From the NCBI GenBank assembly GCA_008931825.1, contig QXVZ01006774.1, positions 1 through 25,867 of the forward strand: DNA of 25,867 nucleotides, in the 5' to 3' direction. Position 1 is the first letter of the stretch, and the number at the start of each line of letters is the position of its first letter. The position numbers and the translations under genes were made by a program. The notes beneath the pieces were generated by a model. The model saw nothing but the letters and a program-made list of their open reading frames with translations, made no database searches and was not told the origin of the DNA. This DNA is from Phallusia fumigata. Lineage: Eukaryota; Chordata; Ascidiacea; Phlebobranchia; Ascidiidae. This document shows positions 1 to 9,503 of the stretch, piece by piece.

Positions 1-217
1 CAGTTGTCCCTGCTGTATGCGAATTTACATAATAAAGTTTTCACTGAAAAATGTAAAAAAACATTTTCGAAGGACGTTTCGCCCACTTTCATGCCCTGTA
101 AAGTTTTGAAATAATTGTTGACAAACAAATTTCTGTAAATTATAGCTGGCTTACATCATTGTAACCTGTTAGTTGCCCCAGACCCGCTAAATTTTAATCC
201 CCCATTTTTTTTCCTAG

Positions 218-3192
218 ATCTACAACGGGGTTGACAATACTGGCTCAGAGGTTGATTACTTCACAGGAAACATGCGATCAACCGGATTTTTGACTTTAAA
301 AGGAAGTACATTTGCGTACGAATGCATTTTGACACAAGATCGTACAGAACCGCCTGTGTCTATTTCGGCTGCTTCAGGTAAACAAGAAACAATGCGCACC
401 AACTGTGAAACGTTTTCCAAACATTGCTATCTCAGATACTGTAACAGGCGTGTCAAGTTTTAAATTTAACATAATTGCTTTACGTGACGCACATTACAGC
501 ACGAAACATGTTACCTTATGTAGCTGAATTGTCGAACATACAATCAGTGAGTTACAGCAAAAAACATTACTGGAATAATATTCAGCGAACTTTAACATAA
601 AACTCTGCTTATGAGTAGCAGATCGCCAAGTCTCTAACCATCCAGTATTAATTTGAATCAATTATCATATGCTCGAAACAAATTCGTGTTTAGTTAGCAC
701 AATCAATTTTCTCTGCCAGCTTTCTGTGCTGTTTTACAAGTTTGCTGTACGTAAAAGAGTAGCTAGACTAGATCCTACTAAAACAAGTTTCCGAAGATAA
801 ATTTACAATAAATTCACAGAACAGTCCACAAAACATGTCCAAAGCAATCAGTTAAAACTGGTTGTACCTAAAGATTTCTGCAACTGTTTTTGTATTTTTG
901 ATTATATTTTCAACCATGCCTTTTTACGCGCCACATTAAATTAAAATAAAAGTTGTTGTGTTGTGACCTACTGGTCTACACCTAATACCATAGCAATCTA
1001 ATATGGTAACAGATCTGCGCTGCACGTTAAACATACGGCCCGCCTGATGATTACATACAGCCCGATATACTTTTCTAAATTTGCAAAAAAAGCTCTCAAA
1101 AGTCTCATGTTTATTCAAATACTTATCGTATACCACCCCCAAATTCTCGACGTAACTTAGACTGTTACGTCTCAAAGGGGTTTTGACAAACAGCTCTGAT
1201 GTGGGTTTACGACTGGTGAGGTTAGGTCGCGGGGGTAACAGCTCCACTATAGGGTATTTTGCCATTATTTTACTGGCCCGGCCCACATGAGATAAGTTGG
1301 TCTGGGTCTGGCCCCAGAACTAAACTGAGTTTTGGTGGATGCCTCGTGTAAAACGTTCTCAAATAGAACGTAAGCAAGAGGCTCGGCACACCACAACTAA
1401 TGGAAACCATCATCAATACACTTTACAGAAACTTTTACTTGTGTTTAGTCGCAGATTGCAACACAGACTTAACTCCGGATGACCTTCCCATTAACATCAC
1501 AAGCCCCGGAGGCATCAGCGGTGTTCCCGACTATGCAGCTTGCTTGTGGAGTATGACCAACTCGTTTCCCTTGACTTACATTCTCGACTTCATGCCACTT
1601 CAACTGACGGCTTTCTCGTTCCTCATTGTAAGTAGAAACAACTTTTTTGTGACTAGATTTGTTCACACACGACTTTAAACCATATACATCCTAAAACCTA
1701 CTTATTTCGTGGTTTACGTCACCACTAACATTTTTTAGGTAAAGCCAGCTAGCGCGTCGAATAACGCGACCGTTTATGTCAATCCGGTTTCTTCATTGAC
1801 TATCGCCCAAGTTACGTTGGAGGTTGAAGACACTGGTTTTGAAATGTTTTTTGTTACTATTACAGCCACTCCCTTCTACTTCTCAACTACTGTTACCACA
1901 GGTTGCATTTATTTGTTAAGTCATTGTTTGCTACACTTTAAGCATTCGCAAAAAAAAAAATTTTTTTTTCAATATCTTATTGGCTCAAATACGATTCATT
2001 ACAAAGTTTGACAGCACAAGTTTTTTCTGCTTGTAAAGGTTTCTATGTTTTTTGGCCTTCAAAACATCGACACTAGTTTTTAGTTAGTACAAAATTTTTG
2101 TTCTGTTCATTGCAAGCGGGCCCGCTATGGCTTATTCCGACAGTGCCGAAGTTACCAGATTTTTCTGGCACAAATAAATCGTAAATTCACTCAAAATCAA
2201 TTGAGATTTGTGCTGTTATTGTTTATTGCAGCTCCGGGCATTTACTGTTCCGACCGAGCGATCAGATTTCAGTAAGTAGGTTTTGTTTGATACAATAAGC
2301 TATAAGTGAAAACGTGGGTTGGGTTAAAAAGCATCATTGTCGTTTTGTCTCAGACTGTCCGCAAGTGACCTGACCTCACTCAACGCAACAACTGGTGACG
2401 TACTTTATATTGCCAAGCAACCCGAGGATGACGTCATGAGCTTAAATGCAAAATGTCGACAATCGCTTCCCAGCCCGGTGTTCAGTTTCGACATTGACGA
2501 ATGCTCAGCCACAATTGATGTAAGATTTGACTTAAGTTTGTTATTCTCAATTCACTAAGACACGCCAAAAGAATATACAGCTTAATGACAAGTTAAATAC
2601 AATAAAGATGGCCAAACTATACGATCGTGATTTTGCTGTGATGGCGTTGCAACACTGAAAACTAACATGGCAACACTGAAATCACAATGTTTGTCAACCT
2701 TTGCGCGAAATGTTTAGAATTTGACTTTACGTTAGAGCACAAAGCTCTTGTATGAGATAAAAGTATGGAAGTAAATAGCCTTCGTTTACGAAGTTTCACT
2801 TTTACAATCTTTACCAATCTCTGTCCGTTAATTCAACAAAACGCGCTGTTAAATCCGATGTTGTAACACATAACTAGTATGTTGTGTTACTTGCAGAATT
2901 GCTAACAAACGCAGCATAAACTTTATAAGGTGCAGATTTTTTAAAACCTATTATACTAAGTAGTAGAAACGAAAAATATGGTTCTGGGATTGAATGTACA
3001 GAGAACAGTAAAAACAATTTATTATTTTTAGATCTCAAGCAACAAGATTTCCAACATATACACAATTTGGAACCACAAAGCAATGGATGAAAGTGATACA
3101 ATACAACGATACATTCGTTACGGTTTAAACCTGACTTGCGAGTACAATTCAAGCGTCCAAGTTAACTCCGCCAACAATAAACCAATTATCCA
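218..3192 (+). CDS. CUB-like and zona pellucida (ZP-N) domain protein, partial
   Basis: Six exons fit by splice signals and phase: 218-377, 1455-1627, 1739-1901, 2232-2271, 2354-2519, 3032-3192. The phases join as 1, 0, 1, 2, 0, 2 without a stop. The first exon reads IYNG...YFTGNMRSTG, like the second half of a CUB domain. Exons 2-3 form another divergent CUB-like unit (INITSPGG, YAACLWSM), with the same phase-0 split in mid-domain. Exons 4-6 look like the ZP-N half: four cysteines in the contexts GIYCSD, NAKCRQ, IDECSA and LTCEYN, with a TIWN segment and IQRYIR before the last one. By family, such proteins are secreted or membrane-anchored matrix or coat components (DMBT1, CUZD1 and egg-coat types). 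The 5' end lies outside the window. After 3192 (donor GTAAGT, phase 2) I find no convincing ZP-C exon; a zinc-finger gene follows. The donor at 1902 (GTTGCA) is weak. ZP-N is fairly secure, CUB less so. Confidence 0.62.
378..1454 (+). other. Intron of the CUB/ZP gene with a possible repeat-derived segment
   Basis: Exon phases on both sides agree (the G at 377 plus AT at 1455 gives Asp), so this can be a single intron of about 1.1 kb. Roughly 930-1390 has a different texture from its surroundings: it is richer in GC and has an open reverse-strand stretch (936-1286) with no recognisable domain. It may be an old repeat; I see no terminal repeats or target duplication. Confidence 0.35.
2520..3031 (+). 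other. Intron of the CUB/ZP gene
   Basis: It begins with the donor GTAAGA and ends at the acceptor ATTATTTTTAG, phase 0 on both sides. I see no other gene or RNA in it. Confidence 0.5.
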
Positions 3193-3452
3193 GTAAGTAA
3201 ATGCTGATATTCAATCGTAAAAAAAGTTTTGTTTTGGGCCTTTGTGTGAGACCAAGAAAGATGCGTAACAACGCTTCTGTTTTGATCTTGTACATAATTT
3301 TTGGCTTCAAGCTAAATGTTTTGAATATTTTCCTGGTTGCTTTGAGGAACAAGGACGCAGCTCGGCAAAAAATAGAGACAAATAAAAATGTGATNCTGGA
3401 AAATAGTCTCATTTTTACAGCCATCTGGTAATAGGTAATTTATGTTTAGTCA

Positions 3453-4417
3453 GTTATAAAGTCAAAATGTGTGACAATCATGTTGAGTTAAAGGCTGCAA
3501 AGCAAGATTGTCCATCAAAGCACCGAGGTACAACTTCGCGAAAAGAACAAAACGATACTCAAACAGAAAAAGAAACGTTATGTTGTGAGATTTGTGAAAA
3601 GTTATTTAAATGTGCCACACATTTAAAGAAACACCTGGCAACTCACAGCGATGAAAAACCATTCAGATGTGATATCTGCGAAAAAACTTTTGCATTAGAT
3701 GAATACAGAAAACGACACATGAAAGTTCACAGCAACGAAAAGCCATTTAAATGTAAGATTTGCCAAAAATCATTCAGAGAACAAAAAATAGCAACAAGGC
3801 ACATGAAGATGCACACCGGAGAGAAACCTCACAAGTGTGACATTTGTGAGAAATCGTTTGTCCAACTTAGCAATCTCAAGACGCACAAGCTGACACACAC
3901 AGATATAAAGCCACACAAATGTAATGTTTGTGACAAGTTGTTTCGATACGTTCAAGGTTTAAATACCCACATGGTGTCTCACTCTGGACGAAAAGATTTT
4001 GTTTGTCACATCTGCGAAAAATCTTTTGGACATTCTGCAAGCTTGGTTACTCACATGCGAATCCACACAGGAGAAAAACCTTTTTCGTGTCATGTTTGTA
4101 GTAAATCATTTAGAAGATCAGGTCATCTAACGAGCCATATGTTGGTTCACACCCGACAAAAAGCATTTCGGTGTGATGTTTGTGAAAAAACATTTTCTCA
4201 TGCCTCGGCTCGAAAAACTCACATGCGAACTCACACAGGTGAAAAACCTTATGAATGTCACATCTGCCACAAGTTTTTCAGAGAATCTAAAACTCGTCAG
4301 ATGCACATGGCGACTCACACCAAAGAAAAAGCGTTTAAGTGTGACATTTGTGAAACAAAGTTTACATTATCTCGGAATCTTAAAAAACACATTAAATCGC
4401 TCCACGCTGGCGTTTAG
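3453..4417 (+). CDS. C2H2 zinc-finger protein, ten fingers, intronless coding region
   Basis: One uninterrupted frame of 316 codons, ATG at 3467 and TAG at 4415-4417. After a polar N-terminus of about 37 residues come ten C2H2 fingers of the form C-x2-C-x12-H-x3-H, mostly joined by TGEKP-type linkers (TGEKPHK, TGEKPFS, TGEKPYE). The last has H-x4-H and is followed by a short tail. There is no KRAB, BTB or SCAN-like domain. By family it is a nuclear sequence-specific DNA-binding protein; the target is unknown. The leader TTATAAAGTCAAA is shared with the copy at 19536, and in both copies the homology starts right after an AG (3452-3453 here), as if at a splice acceptor of a 5' UTR intron. Compared with the second copy this one is intact, though its final codons differ (GV-stop instead of a longer tail). 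An AATAAA at 4652 lies in the adjoining repeat and could serve for 3' processing. Confidence 0.9.
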
Positions 4418-4636
4418 TTCTTGCCAAAGCGGTTTCGTTAAAATGATTCTTTTAAGTCACAACATGTTTCTAATGATTCAACTAAGTTTTTCAATGAAAT
4501 CAAAGTTTTCTGCTGGAAGAAATTTACTCCATTTATATCGTAGTTGACTGGATCCGTAATGCATGCAAGTATGGTGGTTCAGCCACCCCATGTGCTGTTT
4601 GGCGAAAACTGAATCCATTTTGCAAAAACCTACTTT

Positions 4637-5034
4637 TACCTAACTGCTTTTAATAAAGGTGTATTTAAAAGCTGTACATAAAACTACGTAGTGATATCAG
4701 CGTAAAAATACGCGGCGGACAACAGGAGAAAGAATAGCTGCCACATGCATGGTAACAATACGTGCAAGTTTGAACTATCCGCCGCGCATAAAGTCAGCGA
4801 AAAAGAACAATAAATGAGCCCGCGTTCTTATAGTGACGCATCGTTGATACAAACAAATTGTAGCGCTCGTATCGCCTCCTGAACAGCTAGGTGATATGGA
4901 CCCCCTTCACCCGATGGAAAAAAAATATCAAAACATATTTATTTTACGGACAATATTAATGCGAAATCTAATGCAACGACACCAGTTTTTGACCTTTACA
5001 CGAATAAAATTCCTTGCATTGGGACAGTTATTAC
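4637..5034. repeat. Dispersed repeat X, copy 1
   Basis: Nearly identical to 7794-8289. Both start TACCTAACTGCTTTTAATAA and both end GGACAGTTATTAC. This copy lacks about 100 bases that the other has after GATATCAGCGTAAAAAT. An inverted pair, CGCGGCGGA near 4712 and TCCGCCGCG near 4787, could fold into a hairpin; the other copy keeps most of it. No open frame here looks like a transposase. The element lies directly against the downstream end of the OvoA-like exon (5050-5271, reverse strand). Confidence 0.8.
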
Positions 5035-5096
5035 AAGAGGGACAAAGCTTCACACTTCATTCGCAGGTACAAGCAGCTGCCACAAAGTAACGTTAC

Positions 5097-6146
5097 CTTT
5101 TGCTTCCAACACACAATGTTGCGAAGCGATGACACAGATTCCGTGGTCGTCAAGAAGACCAGGCAGGGTCTCTACGATTTTGAAAGGATTTTCCACGCGT
5201 TCGAGCAAATTGCTCAACACCAAGCAGCCGAATGTTCCATCTCCCAACATAAAATCGCACCTGTTTCGGTTCTAGAACAATACCAGAATCAAAGCAAAAG
5301 TTTTAATAAAGCCAGAAAGATATCTGATAACTAGGGTCCACCCAACGCGCTAATTGACTTTGATTAAAAGACGCGAACCTTATATCTTTTACAAGGTTAC
5401 TAATGTCTTAATATTTTTCAATTTAAAAAAGAAATGCATAAATACGACACAAAGATATTAACATGACATCACAAAATGGATTTTCATTTTAAAAGTCAAT
5501 TTCGCTTCTTCGATCTGTAAGGATTTATCATTAGAAAAAGGTTAGAAAAGGTTAACTCTGGGTTAGAAAATTTTCGTAGTTGATGTAACTTTACCCATTT
5601 AAGAGATATCATTTTGCTGGTGGTGTCCGAAAACTTGTAATCAAACTAATAAACAAACCAAACTCCAGTGACCGACTTACAATTGAACATGGTATTTCCG
5701 CCAACATCTCCGATTCCAAATCTCCCTCCTCACAAGAATAAATTGGCGCTTTTCCGTCGTTTTTCAGTTTTTCACAGAGCTCTATGAGGCCTTTGGAGCA
5801 ATCCAAAGCCGATAACTTTGTCGAATTTTGCTGCCAGACTGAACGTTACACCACCGACGCAACAACCAAGATCTAGTGCTCTCATGTTGGTGCACGCCTA
5901 AGTTGAATTGAAACAAAAAACGTTTCACTCTAACAAAATATTTGGGATTGGAAACTTCGCAATTACCTTATCAACAGAACTGATCGTTAATTGTGAAAGT
6001 TTTTCCACGTAGTCAAAATTTTCAGGTAGAATATATTTGCTCCAACGTTTTTTTAGGTAACGTGCACCGTAATGCATACCGGAAAATAAGTTTAGCCGGA
6101 TCATATGTTTCTTAATGTATAACTCCATTTCTTGACAACAACGACG
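5097..6146 (-). pseudogene. OvoA-type methyltransferase domain (ovothiol pathway), broken fragment
   Basis: Three reverse-strand exons: 5967-6146, 5681-5897, 5097-5271, with good splice sites (TTTATGCAG; GTAATT; CAACTTAG; GTAAGT; TTGTTCTAG). Exon 1 carries MHYGARYLKKRW and ENFDYVEKL. Exon 2 has the SAM-binding motif RALDLGCCVGG, then SKGLIELCEKL and EEGDLE. Exon 3 has FMLGDG, CLVLSNLLERV and DDHGICVIAS. This order matches the C-terminal methyltransferase of OvoA, which methylates the imidazole of mercaptohistidine to make ovothiol. Damage: one extra base in a short run at 5801-5808 shifts frame just after KVIG, and removing it restores the frame and exon phase. About ten residues expected between GDG and TFGC are absent. 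The N-terminal DinB-like and FGE-sulfatase domains are not seen upstream. The C-terminus ends near repeat X; without the last splice it reads to a stop at 5050. A real exon set with a sequencing error is the alternative. Confidence 0.68.
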
Positions 6147-7024
6147 CTGCATAAAATAAGATTATTTTTATGACAACATTTTATTAGTGGTCCGCCTAAA
6201 CCAATCCATGAACAAAACGTTTGCAATTTCTGAAACTTGCAACTTCTTATAAAATTACTTGACGTGATTTCTGTTGAAATATGATTTCATCTTAACGAAA
6301 CGATGTCGTCTAGTTTACCATGGTGTGCAAACAATAAGTCAGAACTCTTTAATGTTGCCTTTGCTGCTAAACTTTCGGATTGTTAACTGTTTTTGTATTT
6401 TAATTGCCAACATAATTTTCTGCAGGTAAGAAACAACACAAAAAACAAATATTTGCACTTTGCTTATTTAACTCGGATTTACACCAAGTCTGTCTGTTTT
6501 TACCAAAATTTACTCTGAAAACTTTCACTAGCACTGATTGAAACTAACAAACCGTGCACGCATCGCTGCAAAAATCCTTATAGCATATGTTTGACGTTTA
6601 GAAAGTGACGTAATATTTCCAGGACGCTCGTGTCACTACAGGAAGTTCATCATTTCGAAAAGCATAAATTCAGATCCATTGGGTAGCATCGGTCTTGTTT
6701 GTGTAAATACCTATACAACCAAAATCATTGCTACATGTCAACAATGTCAAGTCAGTTTGGCACTTTGTTTTCTTTATTTATCAATTAAACATTCTAAAAT
6801 GTTGAAACACCCAAAAATGAAAAATATCTTCTACGACAGTAACATAATAAAATACCCTATAATCCATGAACGCATTTGCTATTCTGCCCTTTTTTCACCA
6901 GATATCTTGTACTTCCGTAAAGAAAATGTGTACTACGACGACTGCTCACAGGAATAAAAATGTATGTAGTCGATAAATGTAAAATAATTGACAAAGCGCT
7001 TGCACTGTGCAAAAAAGTATTGTG
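6147..7024. other. Region with no firm gene
   Basis: No expected upstream OvoA exon was found on the reverse strand. On the + strand there is a strong acceptor (TTTTTTCACCAG, ending 6900) followed by a short open stretch to a TAA at about 6956, and a weaker exon-like stretch near 6621-6680. Neither has a recognisable domain, so both are left unassigned. Confidence 0.4.
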
Positions 7025-7792
7025 CGCCACCTAACGGCTCGGCCTTGTGTACTCAAGTATTGCTCGGCTCGAGTACACGAGTATTTAATCGTGTTTACCC
7101 AGAGTAATCGAGTACTAACTCGGCTCAGTTTATTCCCGTCTTTACAAGACTCGCTAGTTTTGTTTTAATTATAAACTAATTTCTTAGACAACGGTAAGAG
7201 TGGGCAAGATAGATTGAGACCCAAGGTTTTTCCTTCATTGTGTTCCAACAAGGCCTCGACTCTATGAGTTTCCTGACGTGTGCAGAGCAGATGACGCGAC
7301 AGATCGCTTGAAAGGGACTCGACGGCGGAAATATGAGAGTCGACTTATGCTCGACAAGTCGCAGGATTGAATTGTCTTTGGTCAGTGCTTCCCAACTTTA
7401 TGGACTCACGTAGTATTTCTTGTGTCCGCGTACCTCCCACTTTTGCAAAACGCCAGAATGACAGTTAGACAATGCAGTCATCTCTTTAATTGTAAATGCT
7501 ACTTATTAAAAGAACCGACTGACTGAAAGACCCTTCGTAAAATTGTTCAAGTTATAAATGCAAAACCATTATGAACAAGAACAATTTTAGCAATCCTTTA
7601 CATAAATAGGAAAATAAGGTTAGCTTGTGTATACTCATGCACCACCATAGTGGAAACCACTGTCTGAAGTGAATGAGCGAAAGGAAACTTGTCGTTACTA
7701 TGCACTTCCTAAAATCGCGTGTTTTCCAGACGGTCGAGCAAATTAGTTAATTACCTTTACACAGCCGAACGTTTTGACTGCTTAAGTGACAG
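7025..7792. repeat. Repeat A, copy 1 of a near-tandem duplication
   Basis: This stretch is repeated at 8318-9103 with high identity over its whole length, from the CTCGAGTACACGAGTATTTA region through the shared CTTAAGTGACAG end. It is rich in ACTCG/CGAGT pieces that form short inverted repeats near its left end. An inner segment (7383-7662) has hAT-like termini. The copy ends exactly at an N (7793), beyond which repeat X starts, so the join may be an assembly product. Confidence 0.82.
7383..7662. mobile_element. Possible hAT-like nonautonomous element, copy 1
   Basis: The left end reads CAGTGCTTCCCAACTTTATGG. The right end reads CCATAGTGGAAACCACTG, whose reverse complement is CAGTGGTTTCCACTATGG. 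These are imperfect inverted repeats of the CAGTG-GTTCCC type seen in hAT elements. The flanking octamers TCTTTGGT and TCTGAAGT match at only five of eight bases, so a target duplication is not proven. No transposase. Confidence 0.35.
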
Positions 7793-7793
7793 N

Positions 7794-8289
7794 TACCTAA
7801 CTGCTTTTAATAAAGGTGTATTTAGAAGCTGTACATAAAACTACGTAGTGATATCAGCGTAAAAATCGTGTTCAACTCTGAAGAAATTTTATGCGGCAAA
7901 TAGCTTTCGCCAATCCTAACGTTACAACTGCTTCTTTGTAACAACCTATTTTAACTGCTCTGTAGCGGCGGACAACAGAAGAAAGAATAACTGCCACTTG
8001 CATGGTAACAATACGTGATAGTTTGAAATATCCGCCGTGCATAAAGTCAGCGAAAAAGAACAATAGTTGAGCCCGCGTTCTTATAGTGACGTATCGTTGA
8101 TACAAACAAATTGTAGCGCTCGTATCGCCTCCTGAACAGCTGGGTGAAATGGACCCCCTTCACCCGATGGACAAAAATATCAAAACGTATTTATTTTACG
8201 GACAATATCAATGCGAAATCTAATGCAACGACACCAGTTTTTCGACGTTTAGAAACGAATAAAATTCTTTCCATTTGGACAGTTATTAC
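7794..8289. repeat. Dispersed repeat X, copy 2
   Basis: Second copy of the element at 4637-5034, with an extra stretch of about 100 bases (about 7867-7969) that copy 1 lacks. It sits between the two copies of repeat A, directly after the N at 7793. The shared core includes TAGTGACG...TCGTTGATACAAAC and GACCCCCTTCACCCGATGGA. No coding potential beyond chance frames. Confidence 0.8.
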
Positions 8290-8317
8290 TCGCTAGGTTT
8301 GTTTTTTATACTCGCTA

Positions 8318-9103
8318 GGCCGTCTAACGGCCCTGTCTTGTGTACTCGAGAATTACTCGCCTCGAGTACACGAGTATTTAATCGTGTTTACCCAGAGTAA
8401 TCAAGTACTAACTCGGCTCAGTTTATTCCCGTCTTTACAAAACTCGCTAGGTTTGTTTTTATTATCTAGTTCTTAAAACTAATTTTTTAGACAATGGTAA
8501 GAGTGGGCAAGTTAGATTGAGAACCAGAGTTTTTCCTTCATTGTGTTCCAGCAAGGCCTCGACTCTATGAGTTTTCTGACGTGTGCAGGGCAGATGATGC
8601 GACAGATCGCTTGAAAGGGACTCGACGGCGGAAATATGAGAGTCGACTTGTGCTCGACAAGTCGCTGGATTGAATTTAACCAGTGCTTCCCAAACTTTAT
8701 GGACTCACGTAGTATTTCTTGTGTCCGCGTACCTCCCACTTTTGCAAAACGCCAGAATGACAGTTAGACAATGCAATCAACTCTTTAATCGTAAATGCTA
8801 CTTATTAAAAGAACCGACTGACTGAAAGACCCTTTGTAAGATTGTTCAAGTTATAAATGCAAAACCATGATCTACAAAAACAATTTTAGCAATCCTTTAC
8901 ATGAATAGGAAAATAAGGGTTGCTTGCGTACTATTCAGAAGACTTTCATGTACCACCATAGTGGAAACCACTGTCTGAAGTGAATGAGCGAAAGGGAACT
9001 TGTTGTTACTATGCACTTCCTAAAAACGCGTGTTTTCCAGACGGTCGGGCAAATTAGTTAATTACCTTTACACAGCCGAACTTTTTGACTGCTTAAGTGA
9101 CAG
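8318..9103. repeat. Repeat A, copy 2
   Basis: Duplicate of 7025-7792, offset by about 1.3 kb, differing by scattered substitutions and small indels. The shared part ends at CTTAAGTGACAG; beyond it (TTGTTATGAC...) the sequence is unique. A 28-base spacer with two CTCGCTAGG motifs separates it from repeat X. Confidence 0.82.
8681..8973. mobile_element. Possible hAT-like nonautonomous element, copy 2
   Basis: Same termini as 7383-7662: CAGTGCTTCCCAAACTTTATGG on the left and CCATAGTGGAAACCACTG on the right. It is part of the duplicated repeat A, so it is one insertion copied rather than two events. No clean target duplication. Confidence 0.33.
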
Positions 9104-9503
9104 TTGTTATGACTTTCTGTTAATTTTTTGTCACATCATAATTTCATCGGTGTGTTTTGTTTCCACCAATGTCACAAAAACACAAATGAAATCATGTTTA
9201 CTGCGGAACGCAACAAAACGGGATTACACAACAGAAGTGGGAAGAGTAAATACATACACGCAGATACTTCTGAATGCTACCTATATAAACAAAAAGTCAT
9301 CTATTTGTCACGAATGTAAAAAGGGCCTTATTTTAAAATAATATTCTACACTAAGAGAAAGATATCACAGACAAGTTGACATGATAGAGAAAAATTTGTT
9401 TAATCTACCAAGATGGATCAATTACAGGTATGAAAAGTGTATAAAAAGATACGCGTAAAATGTAAATACAAAGCAAGCGTTTGAGTTCATTTGAATTGAA
9501 CTA
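9104..9503. other. 3' flank of the five-module gene
   Basis: Unique AT-rich sequence between the repeat block and the stop codon of the reverse-strand gene. The reverse complement of TTTAAT at 9399-9404 reads ATTAAA on the minus strand, about 100 bases past the stop, and could be a variant polyadenylation signal. Nothing else is supported. Confidence 0.35.

Noticed and set aside
936..1286. Reverse-strand open frame of 116 codons inside the first intron shown
   Set aside because: No domain, no splice context, and it lies opposite a host-gene intron with a repeat-like texture. Treated as chance.
1951..1970. A-run followed by T-run inside an intron
   Set aside because: Simple low-complexity sequence with no sign of a retroposed poly(A) tail or element end.
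3770..4318. Reverse-strand frames opposite the zinc-finger gene
   Set aside because: Shadow frames caused by the repeated finger codons; the same appear opposite copy 2.
4896..5334. + strand open frames across repeat X and the OvoA-like exon
   Set aside because: They lie opposite better-supported reverse-strand coding and repeat sequence; they have no domain.
6620..6956. Two possible + strand exons (after TTTCCAG and after TTTTTTCACCAG) that might continue the ZP gene
   Set aside because: The first could join in phase 2 but meets a stop next to a weak donor. The second needs another phase and has no ZP-C signature. Evidence too thin.
7872..8739. Reverse-strand frames within the repeats as a possible transposase
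   Set aside because: Short, no catalytic motif, and interrupted differently in the duplicate copy.
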